From NCBI GenBank assembly GCA_007922195.1, contig ML682024.1:7427594-7491593 (forward strand): a stretch of 64,000 nucleotides of DNA, written 5' to 3'. Within the stretch, counting starts at the first letter, position 1, and every line of letters starts with the position of its first letter. The position numbers were made by a program, and so were the translations under genes. Below are positions 1 through 9,401 of the stretch, piece by piece. Under the pieces are notes generated by a model, which was given only the letters and a program-made list of their open reading frames with translations, was not told the DNA's origin and did no database searches. The stretch is from Podocnemis expansa. Its lineage: Eukaryota; Chordata; Testudines; Podocnemididae.

Positions 1-839
1 TCCCATCAGGGGCAGCTAATGCCGTTTGCGAACTACGCAAACCCTGATTGGGGCTAATCCACTGTCATGCTCCATGGCATCATCCTGCCACGTGGCTGGG
101 GGTCAGGCAGCCCTCGGTCCCATCTGTGCTCCACCTGCCCTTGACACCACCACAAATGTGCTGGATATGGACTTGGTTTGGGTGCTTTTCAGAAGCAGGG
201 GGATGGTGCCCAGCTAGCTGGGCCTGCTGTGACACTGCAGTGAAAGGGGCCAGGGTCATTCAGGCCTCTCTTCATGGGAGTGGTGTGAGTCAGACACAAG
301 TAGCAATGGTTCCCAGGGAGCCCAGCATCAGGCAGCTTGCTTGAATGTGGGAGGTGCAGCTCGGATGAGAGGCCAAGGGGGCCCTGAAACCAGCCTGCAA
401 AAATGGCTAGTGGTGTTACCCAGGCTAGGACAGTCTGGCCATTCACCCTGTCCCCCAACAGGTACAAGTGGGAATCAGTTTAACTTTCTGTGAGGGCATC
501 TGGGGAAGAATTTCCTGGCAATGAAAGGCACCAAGCTGGGGCCTGCAGTGGGTTATAGAGCCCCTGGCACTACAGGTTTTTTCAAACCAGGTTGGACAGA
601 CACCAGGCATGGCTAGGAATCCCCTTGGGGCACTTTGGCAAGGACACCCATCTTCCAGGGTGAGAAATCCCAACAAGAGATTGCTGTGGGAAAACTGACC
701 TTGCCCTTCTGCCCCAGAGAACTGCTATGAGGAAGCTCACAGCCTCACCCCAGGGCACTGCTGAAGGGAAGCTTGCGGCACCACCTATGGCACTGTTGGA
801 ACAGAGGCTCACAGTGTAGCCCTGTTCCTCTGGACTCAC
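1..839 (-). other. visinin intron 1 (partial)
   Basis: Sequence downstream of the splice donor of visinin exon 1 on the minus strand. The donor GTGAGT is read at 834-839. I found no second visinin exon (it would begin with an AIFKMI-like motif) in any minus frame here, so the remaining exons lie beyond the left edge. No other gene is evident. Confidence 0.7.
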
Positions 840-1220
840 CGTAATGATCTCCAGCACCTCGTTCTTGTTAATCTCACCATTGCGGTCAACATCAAAGAGG
901 GAGAAGGCCCACTCCAGTTTGAGGTTGGTCTTTCCAGAGGAGGTGAGGTGGAGGGCAATGATGTACTCCCGGAAGTCCAGCGTCCCATCATCATTCGTGT
1001 CAAAGCTGCGGAAGACGTGGCGGGCATAGACCTTGGGGTCCGAGTTGGGGAAGAAGTTGGCATAGATCTTCTCAAACTCGGCCCGGCTGATGCGCCCATC
1101 TGGACACTGCTTCCGGAAGCTTTCGTACCACTTACACAGCTCCTCCTCAGTGTATTTGGTGTTGAGCTTCAGGTCCTCCAGGATCTCTTTGGACAGAGCC
1201 CCGCTTTTACTGTTCCCCAT
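840..1220 (-). CDS. Visinin (cone recoverin-type calcium sensor), exon 1 only
   Basis: Codes for 127 residues beginning MGNSKSGALSKEIL, then a clean GTGAGT donor. Visinin is a neuronal calcium sensor of cone photoreceptors, close to recoverin, which controls opsin phosphorylation through GRK. Seen here: Gly2 with the N-myristoylation context MGNSKS; a disabled EF-hand 1 (about residues 36-48, with CPDGR); EF-hand 2 loop D74-E85 (DTNDDGTLDFRE); EF-hand 3 loop D110-E121 (DVDRNGEINKNE). Wording such as HLTSSGKTNLKLEWAF and SLFDVDRNGE fits bird visinin better than recoverin (AGKTNQKLEWAF, SLYDVDGNG). EF-hand 4 and the C terminus are outside the window. The frame stays open 43 codons upstream of this ATG, but family length and the myristoyl glycine fix the start. 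A TATA box lies about 235 bp upstream. Family sure; visinin rather than recoverin fairly sure. Confidence 0.92.
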
Positions 1221-1243
1221 GGCGTGCCGCGCCCACCCTCTTC

Positions 1244-1412
1244 TAGTGCTTTGACCCTCTGTTCTGCCCGCTGGCACTAGCACCCCAATCCTCTTGTCTG
1301 ACCTCTGTCCTAATGCCCTGTTCCTCCACTTTGACCCCTTCCCTAGCACCCCGATCCTTCACTCCAACCCCTGGCCCTAATGCCCCAATCCTCCACTCTG
1401 ACCCCTGCTATT
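1244..1412. repeat. 33-bp tandem repeat in visinin 5' leader/promoter
   Basis: Four to five diverged direct copies of a unit close to 33 bp. On the plus strand each starts like CTAATGCCC or CTAGCACCC, continues with CAATCCTCCACT and ends with TGACCCCTKCC. The array sits between the visinin ATG and its TATA box, so it is probably transcribed as 5' UTR. Confidence 0.7.
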
Positions 1413-1454
1413 TGCACCAGCTCCACCGACTCCTCTCTTCTAAGCCCTCTGGCT

Positions 1455-1463
1455 CTTTATATA
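1455..1463 (-). promoter_or_regulatory. TATA box, probable visinin promoter
   Basis: Minus-strand TATATAAAG. A start site about 30 bp further along the minus strand (near 1425) would give a 5' UTR of about 200 nt ahead of the visinin ATG at 1220. Placement and orientation fit; no experimental support is visible. Confidence 0.55.
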
Positions 1464-2279
1464 GACGCCCTAGGTAGCTGAGGAGGGGGTGCTTAGCTGT
1501 CACAGACCTCCCCAGACACAGAGGCTATTTCAGTAGCACTGATCACATTTTCAGTCAGGGGATCAGAAGGTTTTTAGCACTATTAAAGGAAGATTGGCAG
1601 CTCTGAGCCACTTGGCATATTGTCTGCAGCTGACCTTGTGCTTCCACCTCCACGCCCACCTTGCCTCTTTCCATAGCTATTTCTCTAGCCCAGCCTACAT
1701 AACTACCCAACCACCCTATCCATCTATCTATCTATCTATGATGCATCTGCATCACTTTATCTATCTGAAGTTCCCCAAATACACCACTGTTTTAAACGAG
1801 CAAATTTGACTTGGGAAGTAAAGTCATGACTCCTGGGTTCTGTCCCTGGCTGTGGGAGGAGATCAAAGACTGGCAGAGCAGGGAAAGCCCACAAAGTCAG
1901 GAATCAGGGATAGAGCAATGGCCCATCTAGCCTGGCACCTTGTCACTTGAATATTTCTCCGCTGCTTATGAGACAAGGGGCTGGAGGACTGAGAGTGAGA
2001 CAAAGCTGGAGCATGGAGAAAGAGCACCCAGCTGGGGGCTTGCTGTAACCCTGAGAGCCTGCCTGCTGGGAACTGGGCGAGTGAGAGGGTGTGGAACTGC
2101 TAACAGCGGGCAGGGCTAAGATTTAGGCTCCACCTTGGCATAGATCTGGTTGTGCGTAGCTGCTGGTGATTGTATAAAAGGCTTTCAGCACCTCTGCCGG
2201 TTCCCCAAATTAAATTAGTGCCATTTGCTGCTTGTGGGATTGAGGGGTTTAGTGCAGGGGAGGCTGGGATCCCCAGCTC

Positions 2280-2400
2280 TGCATAGGGGAGTGAGGTCTA
2301 GTGATTAGAGCAGAATGGCCTGCCAGCCAGGACTCCTGGGTTCTTTCTCTGGCTTTGGAAGAGGAGTGGGGCCTAATGGATTAGAGCGGGGGGAGGGAGG
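2280..2400 (+). repeat. tRNA-type (MIR-like) SINE fragment
   Basis: Contains TCTAGTGATTAGAGCAG (like a tRNA A box) followed by GACTCCTGGGTTCTTTCTC (like a B box). The same pair recurs across the window, for example at 33990-34105. This is the usual plan of a Pol III SINE head. The family name is uncertain. Confidence 0.5.
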
Positions 2401-3655
2401 GGAATGAAGAGGGGCTACTGAGTCATGATTTTATTTGGACAATTCTGTTCTGTTCCCTGTGACTCTGTTTTCCCTTCTGTAAATTGCAGGAATCTCACTC
2501 TCCCCTTTTACTCCTGGCTCATAGCCCCATTTTCTAACCATGGGGCCCCACTCCCCTCCCAGAGCTGGGCAGAGAACCCAGGAGTCCTGGCCCCCAGACC
2601 CCTTGCTATATAACCACTAGTCCCCCCTGTCTCCCTGGAGCTGCTTCATGTGCTCTCACCACCGTGCTGTACCCCTCAGTGGCTAATTACAAGGGGCTCC
2701 TGCTAATTATAACCCCTGTGTCTTGGGCCATATGCTCAATCCGCTTTGTTGGGTCAGAGCTGTCAGCAAAGAAGCATTAATGTCACGGCCAATCTGTCAG
2801 GCATGGAGGGTTGAAGGGCCTTGCTCCATGCTGTGGCAGGGGGCAAATGCTGACGTGAGGTGGGGGGGACCCACAGCTCCATGAACACCCTCCCTCCCAT
2901 AGGCCCCTGGGTCAAATTGTCCCAAGGAGCCAAGTATCTTTCAGGGCTCCCCCTTTGCTGTGAGCAAAACATTTTTCTGATGCTGAGGGCAGAGCAGAGG
3001 CTGGGCTCTAGCCCAGATGAACAGCTCTGTGGCTTGTGACCCCTCAACTGGAAATAGGAGCTGGGAGTCATGGTTCCCAGCCCCCCCCCAAGCCCCACTG
3101 CCCTTCCAGAGCACAGGATAGATCCCAGAAATCCTGGTTCTCAGGCCAGTCCATTCTCTAACCATGAAACCCAGCTGTCCTGCAGTCAGGTATAGCACCC
3201 AGGAGTCCTGTCTGGCTCCCTGGCTAGTCCATTCTCCAACCACTCCCACTGTGGAAGCTGGGATACTGGGATAGATGGGCCTCAGGGCTGACCCAGTCTG
3301 ACTGTTTCTGGCTTCCAGTAACCCAGACCAGAGGTTTTCAGCCAGAGATTTCTGCCTCCAGCCCTGTCCAATGGTTCAGCTAGACTGACTGGCTCCTAAA
3401 AAGCCAGCCAGTCCTGATTTAAAGACACCAGGTGCTGGAAAGTCCACCTCTTTCATGATGGAGGCCCCTGCACATCAAGGGAAATAGAGTCCATTTGTGG
3501 GTGCAGGCAGTATGGGGGTCATGGGACATTAGTGACACAGAACTACAGCTCCCATGAAGCACTTAACAGCTGAGCCACATGAGGACACAATGGTGCATCA
3601 TGGACCATGGAGTCCAATTAAGAGGACAGAACCTGTGGGGGGAAATCAGGATCAA

Positions 3656-3745
3656 TCAAATCATAGGGCTGGAAGGGACCTCATGAGATCATCAAGTCCA
3701 ACCCCCTGGGAATTGAACCCAGGACCTTCTGCATGGATGTCAGGA
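3656..3745 (-). mobile_element. tRNA-derived SINE with CR1-like 3' tail
   Basis: Read on the minus strand: a tRNA-like segment with CATGCAGAAGG and the B box GGTTCAATTCC, then GATCTCATGAGGTCCC, then a tail with CTTCCAGCCCTATGATT. The tail resembles the 3' end of sauropsid CR1 LINEs. tRNA-derived SINEs sharing a CR1 tail are the described plan of tortoise Pol III SINEs. A second copy is at 55679-55778. Confidence 0.75.
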
Positions 3746-4111
3746 ACACAAACCTACAACTCTCATGGGACACATAGCAACCCACATTCCCAAACCAGCT
3801 ATGCCCCTGTCTTTTATGTTAACACATATGTGTTGTTCTTGTGTGAATATGGGATATAAGTGAGCAGCCTTGTAAGGGCTGGTATCATGCATGCGGCTTG
3901 GGTATGTGTGTGTTGCCACAGTATTTATGTGTGAGGGCTCGTGTGTGTGCGTGTGCGTGTGTGTGTTCCTGCTGTCCCCTGCTGGAGGGGATGTGCGTGT
4001 GTGAGATTTGTGTAGTGAGAGATCTTTGGGAATTTAGACTGGATGGGTAAATTGGCTGTGTGTATAGACATGAATGTGTGTGGGGGGGAGTTGTATATGG
4101 ATGATGTGGAG

Positions 4112-4461
4112 CAATGTGCCCCCTAATTTTTCATAGTCTCTGTGCGCAAAAAACTTCTTTTGTGCAAATTTTCAGAACCAGTGTCCAAATTTGTGCGCAC
4201 TCCAGTGAGTGTGTTCAAACTTGAGTGCAACGAAGCATATGATGCAAATAATATCTAAATTTTATTTTGATACAGTGATGGAAATGATGTTATAAATTAC
4301 AAAACCTTATTTGAAACATGGTATTTGAAACTGCCTTCTTAAAGTAGCACAAAAATATTAGCACTGTTGAATTTTTTTGTGTGTGCTTTATTTTGTTGTG
4401 TGCATGGGCTTCACAACCTGTGTGCGTGCGCACATAGGCACACAGCTCAGAGGGAACATAG
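4112..4461. mobile_element. hAT-type MITE, 350 bp, perfect 8-bp TSD
   Basis: Ends are CAATGTGCCCCCTAA and, read inward from the right, CTATGTTCCCTCTGA: diverged terminal inverted repeats of a CAGTGTTCCCTCTAA type. The element is flanked by the exact 8-bp duplication ATGTGGAG at 4104-4111 and 4462-4469, as expected of hAT transposition. The interior is rich in TGTGCGC and TTTGTG and has no ORF. A shorter inverted relative lies at 34564-34749. Confidence 0.88.
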
Positions 4462-4710
4462 ATGTGGAGTTGTGTTTATATGGAAGTTGTGTGTACATAC
4501 ATAAGCTGAGTGCTTGTGATTTGTATGTGCGTATGTGTGTGTGAGAGAGGGCAGGACAAGCAGGGTGTGTGCGACCCAGTCCCCATGCAGCACTGACTAA
4601 GCAGCAGAGGAACTGCCTAATTGGCTCCTTATCATTTCATCTGCTGAATCCAGACATCAATTGCCAAGGGGTGGGGAGTAGGGGACAGGGATGGGAGACT
4701 TGGCCAGGGC

Positions 4711-4719
4711 TATATTATA
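4711..4719 (+). promoter_or_regulatory. TATA-like box, possible TMEM100-like gene promoter
   Basis: TATATTATA lies about 25-30 bp before a stretch (about 4740-4948) that ends in a strong splice donor and looks like a 5' UTR exon of the plus-strand gene that follows. Position is the only support. Confidence 0.4.
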
Positions 4720-4739
4720 GTGGAAACAAAATTACAGAA

Positions 4740-4948
4740 CTTCAGACAGGCAGAAAAGGGAGACACACAGTCTGGGACAGCAACAGTGAGCGAGCAAGTG
4801 AGCGAGTAAAAGAAAGAAAGAAAAAGAGCCATAAGGGACCAAGAGAAGAAGGACAGTGGCAGAGGAAGAGCAGATGGAAGGAAATTGAGAAAGAAAAGGA
4901 AAAAGTAAAGAAACCAAGAGCTAAGGCTGGGACCCCCAGTGCTGACAG
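4740..4948 (+). other. Probable non-coding exon 1 of TMEM100-like gene
   Basis: Purine-rich stretch ending GCTGACAG|GTAAGT, a near-consensus donor at 4949. It pairs with the acceptor TTTCTCTGCAG at 5662-5672, giving a 724-bp intron and a second exon from 5673 with 33 nt of leader before the ATG. The 5' limit is a guess from the TATA-like box. Confidence 0.5.
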
Positions 4949-5705
4949 GTAAGTGGAGGACAGGGAACAGCTCCTTGACCTATGGGCCCCTGGGGACACA
5001 CCAGAGGCATTCAGGGGAGAAGGGAATACAGGAGGGTTGGGGGGTGATGGGGCTTCCCTGTCTGGTGCCAGGATTGCACCACACCCACATACACCTGCCT
5101 CACATCAGCTGTGCCCAGCACATCTAGCCCATCACCCTGCCGTCTCTGGGTCACCTGCCATCTACCCAGTAGCTTCTCCACCCCAAAAGTGGCTGGCACC
5201 CTGCACTGTGTAGCTATTCTCTGCCCCAGGGTCCATATGGGCCCAGCAGCACCAGACACGGACATAACCCATGGCGCAGCATACTGTACGTTATTGTTTA
5301 GGCCTGCTATCCTAGTGCCTGCCCTGGTTTTCACGGGACTGAAGTAGCAGAAAAGGGGGTGCAGACCCCAGTACTTCCAGCCTCCCAAACCCCTCTTGGT
5401 AGGTGACAATTAAGCACTGATATAATACCAGGTTAATATTTATTTCAGGGTCTTAAAGCTGGATTCTGCATTAAACAGTCCAGGCTCCCTTTATGCTATG
5501 CAGCAAGGCCAGGCTATGCTCCTCTTGGGGGCATGATTTTGTAGGGTCCTCTGAACCCATTCTCTGTTTAACGTCAGAAACCCACTATTGGTAGCCTCAT
5601 GAAGGAAGGCAACATTACTGTTCCCATAACACCAAGCCTCTTCTCCCCAACACACACTTTGTTTCTCTGCAGACAGGTTGCCCCTCTCCACCCCCCCCAC
5701 CTGTC

Positions 5706-6077
5706 ATGTCTGGCCTTCCAGCATTCTGTGTGACAGTGAACATAGCCACAGAAGAGGTCCAGATCCAGCCACTCCCAGACCCGCATCTGATGAGCACGAC
5801 CACCGGGGGCGTGGAGGGTTCCTGTCACCGCTGTCTTCTGCCCTTCAGCTCCGTGGCAGCACTAATTGGGGTGGTAGCGACAGCTCTGGCCTATGCCCAG
5901 GACTCCCATGGTTCAGTGCTGTGGGTACTGGGACTGGCTCTGCTGAGTGCTGGGGTCCTGGGCCTGGCTGGGAGCTGTATGGTCTGCTGCTGCCGGGGTC
6001 ACAAGATCAGGAGCTGGAGAAGTGACAGCTTCAACCTGCTGGCAGGGGACCCACTGCAGAAGAAAATGGTGGTGTGA
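5706..6077 (+). CDS. TMEM100-like two-pass membrane protein, 123 aa
   Basis: An unbroken coding exon, as in TMEM100. Residues 38-48 read EGSCHRCLLPF, followed by a hydrophobic span (about 46-64), the loop DSHGS (67-71), a second hydrophobic span (about 71-95) ending in a cysteine cluster CMVCCC, then a basic juxtamembrane stretch and a short tail KKMVV. TMEM100 has the same order (SCYRC...PF, TM1, NSHGS, TM2, basic tail). Human TMEM100 is an endothelial and neuronal membrane protein linked to BMP9/ALK1 signalling and TRPA1-TRPV1 regulation. Conservation is confined to the core, and both tails differ, so I read this as a paralogue rather than TMEM100 itself. The ATG is the first in the exon, 33 nt after the acceptor, and TMEM100-like length supports it. 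No polyadenylation signal was recognised downstream. Confidence 0.82.
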   Translation: MSGLPAFCVTVNIATEEVQIQPLPDPHLMSTTTGGVEGSCHRCLLPFSSVAALIGVVATALAYAQDSHGSVLWVLGLALLSAGVLGLAGSCMVCCCRGHKIRSWRSDSFNLLAGDPLQKKMVV

Positions 6078-6079
6078 GA

Positions 6080-6190
6080 GTCCAATCTGGGCCAGTGCAG
6101 GGATTGCGTCTTGCTTCTGCATTCACCCAGATCCCAATCTGGGTCAGTGCAAGTATTGTGTCTGGGTTCTGCTTCCACCTGGAGTCCCTT
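6080..6190 (+). repeat. Two-copy ~53-bp tandem duplication in 3' UTR
   Basis: Two adjacent diverged copies beginning TCCAATCTGGGCCAGTGCA and CCCAATCTGGGTCAGTGCA, directly after the TMEM100-like stop codon. Confidence 0.7.
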
Positions 6191-8290
6191 GGCTGAGCCA
6201 TCCCACCTCCTGGTGCATGGGACTAGTTCGGTGTTGTGTGTCATTGCCTCTGTACTGCAGGTAATGGGGGATTTGCCTTTAATACCTACACACCCTCACC
6301 CAACTCCCCTGCATTGAGACATCACAGCCTCCAGCCCCATCTCAGCCTTTGGTTGCAGTCTTCTTGCATACGCACCACATACTAACAGGCCCATCTAGCA
6401 TGGCATCCTGCCTCCAGCAGCAACCAGCATCACTGCATCAGAGGGAAGGCACAAGACAAGCTCCCCCACTCCATGGGGGAAGAAGTCAACCCGCTACTGA
6501 GCGCTTTCCCTTGCTGACAATCATGTGGCAGGGAGTTCCCCAGACTATGCGAAAAAAGAAAAAAGCCCATCTTGTTTGGTTCTAGTCTCTGCTCCATGTG
6601 TGTGGCACCTGCATTGTAAGTTAAAGGGCCAGCACACAGATCAGCGAAGGACCAGGAGGGGGGGGCTCTGGCCCTACTTGGGGGTTGGGATAAGCGTAAA
6701 GGCACCTGTGGAGGGTAGCCCCTTGGGGCTAGGTAGATCAGCCACCACAGCCCTCTCAGGGGTGGAACACAGGGGCTGGTTATGGTAGGGGGCCCAGGCT
6801 CAGTGCTGAAATGCAGCCGTCTCAGGGGTGGGTTGGGTGTACAGGGATCTACTATTAAGGCTCTCCCTCCCCCCCCAGTTTTCTGAGATCCCCCCCCCCC
6901 CAGCCCTACTGGGGCCCAAGTCTCCAGCCAAGGCCTCCCTTTCCTTACTGGTGGTTGTGCCAGCCCCAGTGACGTGTGTGCAAGGAGAGAGAGGGGAGTC
7001 GCCAGCCCAATCTCTGCCATCTCAGTGCCCTGTATGTAAACAGCCCTGGCTTATCAGCTGGGTCAGCTCATTGTTCATGGCCTCAAGCCCAAGCCATGCC
7101 CGGCGCCCAGGCTTATCTGCATCCCACAGGGGAGGAGAAGTTAGAGGAAGCTTGAGGGGGAGGGCAGCTCCTAGGAGAATGGTCCCCCCCCCCAAACATA
7201 GCCCCCTGCCATCCCAGCACCCAGCCTTCCCCTTCCCCATACAGTCTCCTTTGTTTCCCCCCCAAAATAATCCCTGGCCCTCCCTCCCCCTTAGCCCTTT
7301 CCCCCTATATAGCCGCTGCTGTGGCCCCAGTGCAGCCCCTCGTTTCTCCCCATACAGCCCTCCATCCCCCCATCAAGCTCTCTGGCCCCACATACGTCCT
7401 GTCTCCCACCGTACGTTGTCTGCCTGGCAGTGGCTAAACAAGGTGCAGTTGCCCCATCTCTCTTCCCTAGACATCCAGCTGCGGCTCCCCTGCTCAGCTC
7501 CCTCCACAGCCCATTACCCCATCAGTGCATGCTGTAGCACAGTGGGGGGCTGGCCAACATCCTGCTAAACCCCCATGGGCAGCTTGCTTGCTGCCCTACA
7601 TACTGACGTCCCCATCCCAGCCCCACTGGCAGTGTGAGGGATACTGGTGTCAGAAACCCCAGCCACCACAGTGAGACCCTGGGCCTCACCCATCTGGAGG
7701 GGGTTGCTGGCCCTACACAGGGAGAGAGTGGCTGGCTTGGGGGGCAGAAAATGGGGCACAGGGCCTCTCTCCTCTGGGGGGGGGGGTGTCTGCTCCTATC
7801 TGGCCCCAGGGCAGCATGGACAGCAAGTGACTTTCTGGCTGGTCACCACTCAGTTGTGCCTACTTCATGTGTGAAATGAGTTTGCCAGGCCTTTGGCAAC
7901 TTGGTAGGTGCCACCATCACCCTCCCTCACTACATACCTGCAAGGTCCAGAGCTGGCTGGGCCCCAGAGGCTGAGCCCCTTGCAAGTTCACTAAAGGAGG
8001 GAGCCTGAGGACAGAGCAGGTGTCAGGGGGTGGAGCAGCTGGGGATGGGTGGGGGGCACACTCTGCAGATGCAGCCAGAAGTCTGGCGTTAGAGGCAGCC
8101 CCCCGCCTTTCCATTCCCCTCCCATGCTAAAGTCCCCTGGAAAACTTTAAAGGGAAGAAAGAATAGTGTTATAGACTCCCCCTTACCACCCACAGGGCAG
8201 GGGTCGGACGTGGGGGACATGCAGCTTCAAAACCCCAACACAAGAGTGCCGTCTGCTTGCCTCCACCCTAGATAGGGGGGCTATGAAAGG
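6191..8290. other. C-rich intergenic stretch, no gene supported
   Basis: Contains several poly-C/poly-G runs (for example 6889-6901 and 7778-7787) and open frames up to 246 codons. Their translations are proline/serine-rich low complexity with no family resemblance, so they look like chance open frames in C-rich DNA. Confidence 0.55.
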
Positions 8291-9393
8291 CAGGGCTGGA
8301 TTAAGGTCCTTGTAGGCCCTAGGCTCTTCTGTTTTGTAGGCCCTTTGGTGGAAGCATTTTTATAGGTGTATCAATTTCTATGCGTGCTCAAAATTATTGT
8401 GAATTATTTTTTTTTGGCTAGCAAAATGGTATGTGTGAGATTATGGTAGCTTTGTCTGTTATGATCTGTTGGTCACTAGGATGTGCTGCCACCTTTAGTA
8501 TGGATAATCCATGTTACATTGGAAAAGTGACTAGATAATGTTTTATGAGTGCATGGAATAAAGAGAGCTTTCCACCCAGAGTTCACACATGTGATTATCA
8601 AATATTACAGTATGTAACAGGCCTTAACAACTGATTTGATCACTATGCTGAGTGTGAAGTTCTTTTGTTCCTACAAATTAAAAATGGTGGCAACAATGTA
8701 ATACTGTGATATGTGCATGTTTTTACACTAATCATTACTGTAGGCAGAAGAAATTATTGAAGCAATAACAAATATATAACTATTATAATTTCACAAGTGG
8801 CAGGGATTAGGGATATTTCACTGATAGTTTAAGATAAAATTATGTGCCATAGCCCTTACATCTATACTTAGAATTCTAGTATCATTGCATTTTTGCCTTT
8901 TTTTAGTAGTCTCTGGCTTATAATCTTGTTTGGTCTAGCTGTTCAGATATTGTTATTGGCTTCTTGCACTGTATATTTCTTATTTCAAATCTTGCCAGCT
9001 TGGGAACAAATTGTGAAGGGGTGCGTTCTTTTTCAAAGCTGTCTCCGATCAACTATGGACCAACACCACTTGTCATCCCTTGCACTATCTATTGAGAATG
9101 AGATTGCGTGAAAAAACATCATTTAAAGATGCTATTACTGATTTTGTGATGAAAAAAAATCTTGAAAAGTTCATCTCCAGTGTTAATTTCTTTCACTTAT
9201 GAAAAAAAAAATTGACATTGACATGACGCTGCCTCTTGGTGTATACACTATCCCTCTCCATGTTATATATATATTAAAGAAGAGATCTTTGTTATAGTTT
9301 TTATCATACAAATTTAAAAAAAAGTCAAATTTTTGTTCTCAGGCCCTTTAGTTTTCATAGATCCTACTGTGCAGATTGGATAATGTGGCCCTG
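8291..9393 (+). mobile_element. hAT transposon remnant, 1.1 kb, with TSD
   Basis: AT-rich block in GC-rich surroundings. Ends are CAGGGCTGGATTA and, read inward from the right, CAGGGCCACATTA. The flanks ATGAAAGG (8283-8290) and ATGGAAGG (9394-9401) match at 7 of 8 bases, as for a hAT target duplication. It carries the tail of a transposase (see 8990-9200). Most of the coding region is deleted or degraded, so it cannot move by itself. Confidence 0.8.
8990..9200 (+). pseudogene. hAT transposase C-terminal tail, broken
   Basis: The frame ending at 9111 reads SCLRSTMDQHHLSSLALSI then ENEIA and a stop. A shift of frame just after it restores TSFKDAITDFVMKKNLEKF. This order (LRSTM..RL..LALLSIE, then a DF.DAI..FA.KK helix) is the hallmark C-terminal end of the hATC dimerisation domain in Zaphod/ZMYM-type hAT transposases. 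At least one frameshift and one stop break it. Confidence 0.75.
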
Positions 9394-9401
9394 ATGGAAG
9401 G

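Larger units (their letters stand above)
1464..4103. other. Intergenic, SINE fragments and simple repeats, no gene seen
   Basis: Holds a short (ATCT)n tract at 1721-1740 and fragments of a common SINE-like repeat recognised by ACTCCTGGGTTCT (about 1818-1862 and 2280-2400 plus; about 2535-2605 and 3165-3245 minus). There are also CR1-like wording (CCCATCTAGCCTGGCACC) near 1920 and TG-rich DNA at 3890-3970. No ORF shows coding character. Confidence 0.6.

Noticed and set aside
582..1349. Longer visinin reading frame with 43 extra N-terminal codons
   Set aside because: The extension has no family resemblance, overlaps the 33-bp repeat, and would bury the myristoylation glycine.
4569..4952. 127-codon plus frame over the TMEM100-like leader exon
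   Set aside because: The frame is cut by the donor at 4949 and has no resemblance to known proteins; the leader is better read as non-coding.
6828..7568. 246-codon plus-strand open frame
   Set aside because: Low-complexity Pro/Ser sequence in C-rich DNA, an overlapping minus frame of similar length, no family resemblance.
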